Assembly: GCA_039707655.1 (NCBI GenBank)
Contig: CM077666.1
Span: 399,547,886-399,611,885, forward strand
DNA from: Elymus sibiricus
Taxonomy: Eukaryota > Streptophyta > Magnoliopsida > Poales > Poaceae
Direction of reading: 5' to 3'
DNA: 64,000 nt
In this document: positions 44,671 through 55,992 of the stretch, piece by piece
Layout of the letters: each line of letters opens with the position of its first letter
Numbering within the stretch: position 1 is the first letter of the stretch
Position numbers and translations under genes: made by a program
Notes under the pieces: generated by a model
The model's input: only the letters and a program-made list of their open reading frames with translations
Databases searched by the model: none
Told to the model about the DNA's origin: nothing

Positions 44671-44988
44671 ATGGGCCAGGTGCTTCTAGGAGTATCTTGC
44701 ATGTGCATGTGGCTCACGTGTGCCATGCAATTTTTTTCTTTTCTTCCCTTGATGACTACGTGCGGACGTGCCTTGTGCATACTTACAAAATAATTACCTT
44801 TTTAATACTATAAAATAATTACATAATACTACGTAATTACATTATTAGAGCACCGAATGTATGTTTGTCACAGTGTAGCCCACATATCATATTAATCGGG
44901 TAGCCCATCGGGTAACCCATGGGCGTAGACTTGTACCCATACCCTATCCACCACTAATCGGGTTGCCCATGGGTCGTACCCATGGGCA
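44671..44988. other. Intergenic, no gene; ends in hAT-like repeats and the BARE target site
   Basis: AT-rich to ~44870, then 'atcgggtagcccatcgggtaacccatggg' type repeats up to the target duplication GGGCA (44984-44988). Confidence 0.5.
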
Positions 44989-46928
44989 TGTTGGGGAACG
45001 TTGCATGGGAAACAAAAATTTTCCTACGCACACACAAGATCTATCCATGGCGATGAGCATCTACGAGAGGGAGAGTGAATCTACATACCCTTGTAGATCG
45101 CTAAGCGGAAGCGTTAAGAAACGCGGTTGATGTAGTCGAACGTCTCCGCGATCCAAATCGCAAGTCGTCCCTCGATCCGATCACGAACTAGTGCCGAACG
45201 GACGACACCTCCGCGTTCAACACACGTACGGCTTGATGACGCCTTCACCTCCTCGATCCAGCGAGCGATGATGAAGTAGTAGATGAGTTCCGGCAGCACG
45301 ACAGCGTGGTGATGGTGGTGAGGAACAATCTCTGCAGGGCTTCGCCAAGCACTACGGAGATTATGACGGGAGAACTAGAGGGTTAGGGTTGCCGACACAC
45401 GGCTTGGGAAATCTTGATGTGTCCCGTGTGCTAGCCCTGCCCCTCTATTTATATGTTGAGCCTTGGGGTCTAAACTTGGAGTAAAAGCCTCCTCCAGGTC
45501 GGTTTTGCCCGCACAAGGTCGGTTTGGCCCGCAGGGAAAGAGTCCAACTCGGATCCCTACAGTACCGCGCACAAGCGGTAGTACCGCTGCTACGGTAGCG
45601 GTAGTACCGCTTGGGCGGTAGTACCGCTGCTACGGTAGCGGTAGTACCGCTTGGGCGGTAGTACCGCTGCTACGGTAGCGGTAGTACCGCTTGGGGCGGT
45701 AGTACCGCTGCTACGGTAGCGGTAGTACCGCTTGGGCGGTAGTACCGCTGCTACAGTAGCGGTAGTACTGCCTTACCAGCTTAAGGCAGTAGCAAAACTT
45801 CCTTTTGCACTTCCAAAGCCTCGTGGGCTTTACCCCTTTGGCCCATATAAAGTGTTGTTGCACCCGAACACTTCGGTAAACATCCGGAACTCCTTCCGGT
45901 GAATTCCGGAACCCTTCTGGAGATCAAAACACTATTATCACATATATCAATCTTTACCTCCGGACTCTTCCGGAGATCCTCGTCATGTCCGGGATCTTAT
46001 CCGGGACTCCGAACAACCTTCGGTCACCAACACAATAACTCAACTATACTAATCGTCACCAAACGTTAAGTGTGTTGACCCTGCGGGTTCGAGAACTATG
46101 CAGACATGACCGAGACACCTCTACGGCCAATAACCAATAGCGGGACCTGGATGCCCATATTGGTTCCTACATATTCTATGAAGATCTTTATCAGTCGAAC
46201 CTCTATGTCAAGGATTCAATTAATCCCGTATACTGTTCCCTTTGTTCTTCAGTATGTTACTTGCCCGAGATTCGATCGTCGGTATCTCTATACCTAGTTC
46301 AATCTCGTTACTGGCAAGTCTCTTTACTCGTTCCGTAATACAAGATCTCGTGGCTAACACTTTAGTCACATTGCTTGCAAGGCTTATTGTGATGTTGTAT
46401 TACCGAGTGGGCCCTGAGATACCTCTCCGTCACACGGAGTAACAAATCCCAGTCTTGATCCATGCCAACCCAACAGACACCCTCGGAGATACCTGTAGAG
46501 CACCTTTATAGTCACCCAGTTACGTTGCGACGTTTGATACACACAAGGTACTCCTCCGATGTCAGGGAGTTGCATGATCTCATGGTCATAGGAACAGATA
46601 CTTGACATGCAGAAAACAATAGCAATAAACTGACACGATCATATGCTACGTTCGTAGTTTGGGTCTTGTCCATCACATCATTCTCCTAATGATGTGATCC
46701 CGTTATCAAATGACATCTCATGTCCATGGCTAGGAAACCTTTCACCATCTTTTGATCAACGAGCTAGTTAACTAGAGGCTTACTAGGGACACAGTGTTGT
46801 CTATGTACCCACACATGTATTTGAGTTTCCAATCAATACAATTATAGCATGGATAATAAACGATTATCATGAACAAGGAAATATAATAATAACCAATTTA
46901 TTATTGCCTCTAGGGCATATTTCCAACA
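44989..46928 (-). repeat. 3' LTR of the BARE/Angela element
   Basis: 1940 bp, TGTTGGGG to TTTCCAACA on the plus strand. The TATA box CATATAAATAGAGG (minus sense, ~45443-45456) lies about 120 bp downstream of the palindrome array in transcription sense. The polypurine side 'caagtgggagac' adjoins at 46929. Confidence 0.95.
45575..45773. repeat. GCGGTAGTACCGC tandem array, five 40-bp units, in the 3' LTR
   Basis: Each 40-bp unit has two perfect palindromes spaced by TGCTACGGTA and TTGG. Five units are present, the fourth junction having one extra G, and the last unit carries the variant ACAGTA and TACTGCC. Confidence 0.95.
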
Positions 46929-46978
46929 GTCTCCCACTTGCACTAGAGTCAATAATCTAGTTCACATCACTATGTGAT

Positions 46979-49900
46979 TTACATTGTAGTGAATCGAACA
47001 CCCATGTAGTTCTGGTGTTGTTCATGTTTAGCCCTTGGAAGAGGTTTAGTCATCGGATCTGCAACATTCAGATCCGTGTGTACTTTGCAAATATTTATGT
47101 CGTCCTCCTTGATGTAATCGCGGATGGAATTGAAACGTCGCTTTATGTGTCTGGTCCTCTTGTGAAATCTTGGTTCCTTGGCTAGAGCAATGGCACCAGT
47201 ATTATCACAAAACAGAGTCATTGGGTTAAGCGCACTAGGCACTACTCCAAGATCTGTCATGAACTCCTTCATCCAGACACCTTCCTTCGCCGCCTCCGAG
47301 GCAGCGATGTACTCCGCTTCGCATGTAGAATCAGCTACCACGCTTTGCTTGGAACTGCACCAGCTAACCGCACCCCCATTAAGAATAAATACGTATCCGG
47401 TTTGTGACTTAGAGTCATCCGGATCAGTGTCAAAGCTTGCATCGACGTAACCCTTTACGACGAGCTCTTGATCACCTCCATAAACGAGAAACATGTCCTT
47501 AGTCCTTTTCAGGTACTTCAGGATATTCTTGACCGCCGTCCAGTGTTCCATTCCTGGATCACTTTGAAACCTTCCGACCATACTTATGGCAAGGCTGACA
47601 TCGGGTCTTGTGCACAGCATTGCATACATGATAGAGCCTATGGCTGAAGCATAGGGGATGACACTCATCTTTTCTCTATCTTCTGCAGTCACTAGGCATT
47701 GAGTCTTACTCAACTTCACACCTTGCAATACAGGCAAGAACCCCTTCTTGGACTGATCCATTTTGAACTTCTTCAAAATCTTATCAAGGTATGTGCTTTG
47801 TGAAAGTCCTATTAAACGTCTTGATCTATCTCTATAGATCTTGATGCCTAATATGAAAGCAGCTTCTCCTAGGTCCTTCATTGAAAAACTCTTGTTCAAA
47901 TATTCCTTCACGCTTTCCAACATTTCTATATTGTTTCCAATCAGTAATATGTCATCCACATATAATATTAGAAACGCTATAGAGCTCCCACTCACTTTCT
48001 TGTAAATACAAGCTTCTCCGTAAACTTGTATAAACTCGAACGCTTTGATCACCTCATCAAAGCGAAGATTCCAACTCCGAGATGCTTGCACCAGTCCATA
48101 AATGGATCGCTGGAGTTTGCAAACTTTGTCAGCATTCTCTGGATCGACAAAACCTTCTGGTTGCATCATATACAACTCTTCCTTAAGGAAACCGTTAAGG
48201 AACGCTGTTTTGACATCCATCTGCCAAATTTCATAATCGAAAAAGGCAGCTATTGCTAACATGATTCTGACAGACTTAAGCATCGCTACGGGTGAGAAGG
48301 TCTCATCGTAGTCAACTCCTTGAACTTGTGAAAAACCCTTCGCCACAAGTCGAGCTTTATAGACGGTGACATTACCGTCCGCGTCCGTCTTCCTCTTAAA
48401 GATCCATTTGTTCTGAATGGCCTTACGCCCTTCAGGTAATACTTCCAAAGTCCACACTTTGTTTTCATACATGGATCCCATCTCGGATTTCATGGCCTCT
48501 AACCACTTCTCGGAATCCGGGCCCATCATCGCTTCTCCATAGCTCGTAGGTTCATCGTTGTCCAACAACATGACCTCTAAGACAGGGTTGCCGTACCACT
48601 CAGGAGCAGTACGCGTCCTTGTCGACCTACGAGGTTCGATAGCAACTTGATCCAAAGCTTCATGATCATCATCATTAACTTCCTCTTCAACCGATGTAGG
48701 CTCTACAGAAACATCTTTCTACGCTGCGCTACTCTCAGGTTGAAGTAAAGGTTCAACAACCTCATCAAGTTCTATCTTCCTCCCACTCAATTCTTTCGAG
48801 AGAAACTCTTTCTCAAGAAATGTTCCGTTTTTAGCGACAAACACTTTGCCTTCGGATCTGAGGTAGAAGGTATACCCAACTGTCTCTTTTGGGTATCCTA
48901 TGAAGACGTATTTCTCCGCTTTGGGTTCCAGCTTTTCAGGCTGAAGCTTTTTGACATAAGCATCACATCCCCAAACTTTAAGAAACGACAGCTTTGGCTT
49001 CTTGCCAAACCAAAGTTCATATGGCGTCGTCTCAACGGATTTCGATGGTGCCCTATTTAAAGTGAATGCAGCTGTCTCTAATGCATAACCCCAAAACGAT
49101 AGTGGCAAATCGGCAAGAGACATCATAGATCGCACCATATCCAATAAGGTTCGATTACGACGTTCGGACACACCATTACGCTGTGGTGTTCCAAGCGGTG
49201 TTAGTTGTGAAACAATTCCACATTGTCTTAAGTGACTGACAAACTCATAACTCAGATATTCTCCTCCTCGATCAGATCGTAGGAATTTAATCTTCTTGTT
49301 ACGATGATTCTCAACTTCACTCTGAAATTGTTTGAACTTTTCAAATGTTTCAGACTTGTGTTTCATTAAGTAAATATACCCATATCTACTTAAGTCATCA
49401 GTGAAGGTGAGAAAGTAACGATAACCACCGCGCGCCTCAATGCTCATCGGACCGCACACATCAGTATGTATGATTTCCAATAAGTCACTTGCCCGTTCCA
49501 TTGTTCCAGAGAACGTCGTTTTAGTCATCTTGCCCATGAGGCATGGCTCACATGTGTCAAGTGATTCAAAATCAAGTGACTCCAAAAGTCCATCAGCATG
49601 GAGCTTCCTCATGCGTTTTACGCCAATATGACCTAAACGGCAGTGCCACAAGAAAGTGGTAATATCATTATCAATTCTACATCTTTTGGCATCAATGTTA
49701 TGAACATGTGTATCATTACTATCGAGATTCAATAAGAATAAACCCCTCACATCGGGTGCATGACCATAAAAGATATTACTCATATAAATAGAACAACCAT
49801 TATTCTCTGATTTAAATGAGTAACCGTCTCGCAATAAACAAGATCCAGATATAATGTTCATGCTTAACGCAGGCACTAAATAACAATTATTCAGGTTCAT

Positions 49901-50962
49901 CACTAATCCCGATGGTAATCGAAGAGCGAGCGTGCTGACGGCGATCACATCAACCTTGGAACCATTTCCTACGCGCATCGTCACTTCGTCCTTTGCCAGC
50001 CTCCGTCTATTCCGCAGTTCCTGTTTTGAGTTGCAAATGTGAGCAACCGCACCGGTATCAAATACCCAGGCACTACAACGAGAGTTGGTAAGGTACACAT
50101 CAATAACATGTATATCATATATACCTTGTTTGTTGTTGGCCGCCTTCTTGTCAGCCAAATACTTGGGGCAATTCCGCTTCCAGTGTCCAGTTCCCTTGCA
50201 ATGAAAGCACACAGTTTCTGGTTTGGGTCCAGCCTTGGGTTTCTTCACGGGAGGAGCAACTGCTTTGCCACTCTTCTTGGAGTTACCCTTCTTACCCTTG
50301 CCATTTTTCTTGAAACTAGTGGTTTTATTGACCATCAACACTTGATGGTCCTTCTGAATTTCAGACTCAGTGGCTTTCAGCATCGCAAACAGCTCGGCGA
50401 CTGACTTGTTCATCCCGTGCATGTTATAGTTCAACACGAAGCTCTTGTAGCTAGGTGGCAATGATTGAAGAACTCTGTCAGTGATAGCCTCTGGCGGAAG
50501 GGGCATCCCCAATTCAGCCAGACGGGTGGAGTACCCAGACATTCTGAGTACGTGATCACTGATAGACCCGTTCTCCTCCATCTTGCAAGCATAGAACTTA
50601 TCGGAGATCTCATATCTCTCGATCCGGGCATTCTTCTGAAAGATAAACTTCAACTCCTGGAACATCTCATATGCTCCATGACGTTCAAAACGTCTTTGAA
50701 GTCCCGGTTCTAAGCCATACAATATTGCACATTGAACTATTGAGTAATCTTCAGAACGAGCCTGCCAGGCGTTCACAACGTCTAGAGACTCAACTGGAGT
50801 GGGTGGATCACCAAGCGGTGCATCAAGGACATAAGCCTTCTGGGAAGCCGTAAGGATAATCCTTAGATTACGGGCCCAGTCCACAAAGTTACTTCCATCA
50901 TCTTTCAACTTAGCTTTCTCTAGGAATGCATTAAAATTCAGGAGTGCTACTGCGCGAGCCAT
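46979..50962 (-). pseudogene. Gag-pol of the BARE/Angela element, one in-frame TAG
   Basis: Translation starts at ATG 50962 and the natural end is at 46979; a single TAG (48719-48721) between integrase and RT interrupts about 1328 codons. Domains in order: UBN2-type gag; zinc knuckle CFHCKGTGHWKRNC; protease with DTG (VFDTGAVAHIC); GAG-pre-integrase (HCRLGH and CEPCLMGK); integrase (HTDVCGPM, RSDRGGEY, NGVSERRNRTLL); RT (DETFSPVAMLKSV, LYVDDILLIGN); RNase H (YVDASFDTD, TCEAEYIAASEA, DNTGAIALAKEP). Up to the TAG, Gag, protease and integrase are complete. The stop makes RT/RNase H inaccessible except by readthrough. The leader between the primer-binding site (52204) and 50962 has no long ORF. 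Confidence 0.93.
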
Positions 50963-52203
50963 GATCTACAACATAAATATTGCAAAAACAACTTAGACTA
51001 TTGTTCAAGATAATGAGTTTAGTTAATCATATTACTTAAAAAACTCGCACTCAAATTGACATCCCTCCGGTCATTCGAGTGTAACATGATCCAAATCCAC
51101 CAACTCAAGTCCGATCATCACGTGAGTTGAGGTGGTTTCAATGGTGAACATCTTCATGTTGATCATATCTACTATATGACTCATGTTCGACCTTTCGGTC
51201 TCTTGTGTTCCGAGGCCATGTCTGTACATGCTAGGCTCGTCAAGTTTAACCCGAGTGTTCTGCACGTGCAACATGGCTTACACCCGTTGTATGTGAACGT
51301 AGAGTCTATCACACCCGATCATCACGACGTGTCTCGAAACGACGAACTTTCGCAACGGTGCACACTCGGGGAGAACACAATTTTATCTTGAAATTTAAGT
51401 GAGGGATCACCTTATAATGCTACCGCCGTCCTAAGCAAAATAAGATGCATAAAAGGATTAACATCACATGCAAATCATAAGTGACATGATATGGCCATGA
51501 ACTCGTGCTTTTGATCTCCATCTCCAAAGCACCGGCATGATCTCCATCGTCACCGGCATGACACCATGATCTCCATCATCTTGATCTCCATCAACGTGTC
51601 GCCATGAGGTTGTCGCGCCGACTGTTGCTTCCACGACTATTGCTAACTCATAGCGATAAAGTAAAGCAAAACGGCGAAAATAATTAAAGACAACTCTATG
51701 GCTCCTGCCAGTTGCCGTACTCATCGACATGCAAGTCGTGATATTCTATACAACACATGATCAACTCATACATCACATATATCTCATCATGTAATTGGCC
51801 ATATCACATCACAACATACCCTGCAAAAACAAGTTAGACGTCCTCTAATTGTTGTTGCAAGTTTTACGTGGCTGCTACGGGTTTGCAAGAACCGTTCTTA
51901 CCTACGCAAAACCACAACGTGGTGTAGTGATTGCTTTTTGATCTTCTAAAAGAACCCTCTTCATTGAAATCAATTCAACTAAAGTGAGAGAGACAGACAC
52001 CCGCTATCCATCTTTATGCAACGAAGTTACATGTCAGTTGAAGGAACCGGTCTCTCGTAAGCGTACGAGTAATGTTGGTCCGGGCCGCTTCATCTCACAA
52101 TACCGCCGAATCAAGTATCAACTAGTAACGGCAAGCAATATGTATACACCCACGCCCACAACTCGTTTGTGTTCTACTCGAGATCTCATCTACGCATAGA
52201 CCT

Positions 52204-52216
52204 AGCTCTGATGCCA
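52204..52216 (-). other. Primer-binding site of the BARE/Angela element
   Basis: GTGGCATCAGAGC in minus sense directly before the LTR, an initiator tRNA-Met type site with C in place of the usual T. Confidence 0.7.
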
Positions 52217-52217
52217 C

Positions 52218-54036
52218 TGTTGGGGAACGTTGCATGGGAAACAAAAATTTTCCTACGCACACACAAGATCTATCCATGGCGATGAGCATCTACGAGAGGG
52301 AGAGTGAATCTACATACCCTTGTAGATCGCTAAGCGGAAGCGTTAAGAAACGCGGTTGATGTAGTCGAACGTCTCCGCGATCCAAATCGCAAGTCATCCC
52401 TCGATCCGATCACGAACTAGTGCCGAACGGACGACACCTCCGCGTTCAACACACGTACGGCTTGATGACGCCTTCACCTCCTCGATCCAGCGAGCGATGA
52501 TGAAGTAGTAGATGAGTTCCGGCAGCACGACGGCGTGGTGATGGTGGTGAGGAACAATCTCTGCAGGGCTTCGCCAAGCACTACGGAGATTATGACGGGA
52601 GAACTAGAGGGTTAGGGTTGCCGACACACGGCTTGGGAAATCTTGATGTGTCCCGTGTGCTAGCCCTGCCCCTCTATTTATATGTTGAGCCTTGGGGTCT
52701 AAACTTGGAGTAAAAGCCTCCTCCAGGTCGGTTTTGCCCGCACAAGGTCGGTTTGGCCCGCAGGGAAAGAGTCCAACTCGGATCCCTGCAGTATCGCGCA
52801 CAAGCGGTAGTACCGCTGCTACGGTAGCGGTAGTACCGCTTGGGCGGTAGTACCGCTGCTACAGTAGCGGTAGTACTGCCTTACCAGCTTAAGGCAGTAG
52901 CAAAACTTCCTTTTGCACTTCCAAAGCCTCGTGGGCTTTACCCCTTTGGCCCATATAAAGTGTTGTTGCACCCGAACACTTCGGTAAACATCCGGAACTC
53001 CTTCCGGTGAATTCCGGAACCCTTCCGGAGATCAAAACACTATTATCACATATATCAATATTTACCTCCGGACTCTTCCGGAGATCCTCGTCATGTCCGG
53101 GATCTTATCCGGGACTCCGAACAACCTTCGGTCACCAACACAATAACTCAACTATACTAATCGTCACCAAACGTTAAGTGTGTTGACCCTGCGGGTTCGA
53201 GAACTATGCAGACATGACCGAGACACCTCTACGGCCAATAACCAATAGCGGGACCTGGATGCCCATATTGGTTCCTACATATTCTATGAAGATCTTTATC
53301 GGTCGAACCTCTATGTCAAGGATTCAGTTAATCCCGTATACTGTTCCCTTTGTTCTTCGGTATGTTACTTGCCCGAGATTCGATCGTCGGTATCTCTATA
53401 CCTAGTTCAATCTCGTTACTGGCAAGTCTCTTTACTCGTTCCGTAATACAAGATCTCGTGGCTAACACTTTAGTCACATTGCTTGCAAGGCTTATTGTGA
53501 TGTTGTATTACCGAGTGGGCCCTGAGATACCTCTCCGTCACACGGAGTAACAAATCCCAGTCTTGATCCATGCCAACCCAACAGACACCCTCGGAGATAC
53601 CTGTAGAGCACCTTTATAGTCACCCAGTTACGTTGCGACGTTTGATACACACAAGGTACTCCTCCGATGTCAGGGAGTTGCATGATCTCATGGTCATAGG
53701 AACAGATACTTGACATGCAGAAAACAATAGCAATAAACTGACACGATCATATGCTACGTTCGTAGTTTGGGTCTTGTCCATCACATCATTCTCCTAATGA
53801 TGTGATCCCGTTATCAAATGACATCTCATGTCCATGGCTAGGAAACCTTTCACCATCTTTTGATCAACGAGCTAGTTAACTAGAGGCTTACTAGGGACAC
53901 AGTGTTGTCTATGTACCCACACATGTATTTGAGTTTCCAATCAATACAATTATAGCATGGATAATAAACGATTATCATGAACAACGAAATATAATAATAA
54001 CCAATTTATTATTGTCTCTAGGGCATATTTCCAACA
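52218..54036 (-). repeat. 5' LTR of the BARE/Angela element
   Basis: 1819 bp and almost identical to the left LTR outside the array. TATA box at ~52672-52685. It is preceded internally by the primer-binding site. Confidence 0.95.
52804..52881. repeat. GCGGTAGTACCGC array, two 40-bp units, in the 5' LTR
   Basis: 78 bp against 199 bp in the mate LTR. The difference of 121 bp equals three 40-bp units plus one base. Confidence 0.95.
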
Positions 54037-54200
54037 GGGCACACATGGAGACCCATACCCTACCCACCACTAATCGGGTTGCCCATGGGTCGTACCCATG
54101 GGCACACATGGAGACCCATACCCTACCCATTCGGGTCGGATGCCCATGGGCACACAAACCCGTGGGTCAAATTGCCGGGTTGAATCCAGAGTGAGACGTC
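54037..54200. repeat. Tandem ~63-bp 'cccatgggtcgtacccatggg' repeat interrupted by the BARE element
   Basis: Units of 'acccataccctacccacc', 'actaatcgggttgcccatgg' and 'gtcgtacccatgggcacac' occur once left of the BARE insertion (44934-44988) and about twice right of it. They resemble hAT sub-terminal repeats, but no matching termini were identified. Confidence 0.6.
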
Positions 54201-54558
54201 GCGTCATCCCCCTTGACCCCTGTTGAGCAAGAGTGAGTGTAGCGCATCGATCGTGAGCTCCGCAAACAAATGGGCCAGGCCGCAAGATTTCGCAATAACA
54301 GGTCAAAAAAGACATTAATTTTCTACCTAACTACAACAAAACCGCAGCTGGCCCGCAGAGTTCCTCACCGGAAAAAAACTCACAGGTTAAAAACTAAGAA
54401 AACAATCACTTACTTTGTCTCAATTCAATCAATGCAATAAATAAATAAAGTTACCATATATTGTATGTGTCTGTGAGGGTGCTCATATTATTATGTTTTC
54501 CTAAAATCTTCAACAACCAGTCAATAAAAACAAACTCAATTTGCCATGTATCAAAAAG

Positions 54559-54596
<38 letters not shown>

Positions 54597-54920
54597 AGAC
54601 TAGTGCACTGTACAATTTGAGGTTATTGTGATTTAGGTCAAATCTACATCTTAACAAAAAAAGTGGAAGTATGTAAATGCTTAACAGAAAGGCAAATTTA
54701 ACAACAATAAATTTCATTAAAGGAGGTTAACTTGATGGTTCCACAGAGACTGTGAAACCTAGTATCCACAAACTAACAATTGTACACTTGTACTCGAAGC
54801 AAGGAGATCGATACTTGCTCGTCAGACAAATAAAGAGATGACAACTTAACTTCAACTTCACAACACTGACAACATCGGAAGAACAAGGATAATCAAACAC
54901 CCATCGATATCATGCCCCCT
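54201..54920. other. Intergenic; contains a (GT)17 microsatellite, no gene seen
   Basis: AT-rich sequence with (GT)17 at 54561-54594. The part next to 54920 should include the 3' UTR of the minus-strand gene that follows. Confidence 0.55.
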
Positions 54921-55730
54921 CTACGTCGGAACAAGGTTGACTGATGGCCCCGCCACCGCGGCAAACTCTAATGCCAACCCGGCCGCGAGCGCGATCACCG
55001 CCACCACGCCAGCCGCGCCGCACAGAGCGGCGCGCCGTCTCCACCAGCGCCGCCGTGCGGTAGTACCAGTCGTGGGCGGCATCTCTATCGCCGCGGCCGC
55101 CTCCTTGTGTGCTTCCGCCGCGTCGCCGCTCTCAGGGTTGCACTTGGGGTCGGACGCCACCTCCGGGCCCGTGAACTCGAAGCCGGAGCAGGAGTCGTTG
55201 CATGAGCAGCCGGCGGACGACTCAGACCCGGACTCGGATGCCGCCTGGTCAGGTTCTTCTTCCTCGGTTGGCGCGGCGACGCCACTCTGCGCCCACTGCT
55301 CGAACTTCCTCTCGAGGACGCCGAAGCGCTCCTCGACTTCGGCCAGGTGCCCCGGCCTCCCGGCGCCGTGGCACTCCCGCTCGGCGGCGATGAGCGTGCG
55401 GAGGAAGTCGGTCCTGGCCTTGATCTCCGGAAAGCGTCCGCCGTAGCGCCGGGGCCGGGACGTGAGCGCCTCGGCGAGGCATGCTTCAAGATCGCCGAGC
55501 CTCCGCTCCACCACGGGGTTGGGGCGCCGTTGCGCCGGCCGCGTCGCCTCTGGTGGCGTGTCCATGGGCAAGGCTGCTTCCGTTTCTGGCGCGGCACTGG
55601 CGTTCTCCATCGGTGGTGCACGCACTGATGGAGGAACGGGCAGTTTTGTTGCGGTCTGAGCGGCCGCGTGTGGGGTTTGAGGAGTTGCGGCTCTTCGCCG
55701 GAACGTGCTCGCGCGCTTTGGTAACCGCAT
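54921..55730 (-). CDS. Host gene for an unfamiliar protein with a C-terminal membrane segment
   Basis: 269 codons, ATG 55730 to TAG 54921. Features: a basic, Ala/Pro-rich N-terminus; a conserved-looking helical core (VVERRLGDLEACLAEAL, GRFPEIKARTDFLRTLIAAE, HLAEVEERFGVLERKFEQWA, ~residues 75-150) with heptad spacing; an acidic Glu/Ser stretch; a Cys motif (CSCNDSC); a basic patch RRRWWRRRA; and a hydrophobic segment (AALCGAAGVVAVIALAAGLA, ~234-258) near the C-terminus. This suggests a tail-anchored or single-pass membrane protein with a coiled-coil exterior. Codon use is GC-rich, as in many grass genes. An out-of-frame upstream ATG lies at 55792. I do not recognise the family. It is intronless as called. 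Confidence 0.6.
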   Translation of the reverse strand: MRLPKRASTFRRRAATPQTPHAAAQTATKLPVPPSVRAPPMENASAAPETEAALPMDTPPEATRPAQRRPNPVVERRLGDLEACLAEALTSRPRRYGGRFPEIKARTDFLRTLIAAERECHGAGRPGHLAEVEERFGVLERKFEQWAQSGVAAPTEEEEPDQAASESGSESSAGCSCNDSCSGFEFTGPEVASDPKCNPESGDAAEAHKEAAAAIEMPPTTGTTARRRWWRRRAALCGAAGVVAVIALAAGLALEFAAVAGPSVNLVPT

Positions 55731-55876
55731 CGTCGCGAGCGCGCAAATTCGATCTGATTTCTTGGTGCCTCGTGAGGCGAGAGCGTGCGCATTTTTTATG
55801 GGGGAAGTGGGAGTAACCGCAATCTCAAGAACTCGCAGCGTGGAGGGAACGATGCATCGAATAGTTTTTTAAAAAA

Positions 55877-55886
55877 AATATATAAA
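55877..55886 (-). promoter_or_regulatory. Possible TATA box of the membrane-segment gene
   Basis: TTTATATATT on the minus strand, about 150 bases before the ATG, between two copies of ATGCATCGAATA (55852 and 55888). Confidence 0.35.
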
Positions 55887-55992
55887 TGCATCGAATAAGT
55901 CTAGGCCCCGTGGGCTGATTTTGCCTTTTCCTTTTTCAGTTAATTGTGGGCTGGTTTTGCAGACCTCCTGTAGCGCTGGTTGCCCAACCCGC

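Larger units (their letters stand above)
44989..54036 (-). mobile_element. BARE/Angela/WIS-like Copia retrotransposon, nearly intact
   Basis: 9.05 kb with LTRs of 1940 bp (left, 3') and 1819 bp (right, 5'), perfect target duplication GGGCA (44984-44988 and 54037-54041), primer-binding site, polypurine tract and one gag-pol frame interrupted by a single TAG. By eye the LTRs differ by about a dozen substitutions plus 121 bp of repeat-array length, so the insertion is recent. Family identity rests on the LTR end TGTTGGAAATATGCCC and the gag start MARAVALLNFNAFLEKAK. Confidence 0.95.

Noticed and set aside
45575..45773. Regular palindromic repeats with spacers resembling a CRISPR array
   Set aside because: The spacers are themselves repeated, the repeat is 13 bases, the array lies inside a plant LTR, and there are no cas genes.
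55085..55816. Several long frames overlapping the membrane-segment gene
   Set aside because: They are Arg/Pro/Ala-rich shadows caused by high GC; only the 269-codon frame has a varied composition and structured motifs.
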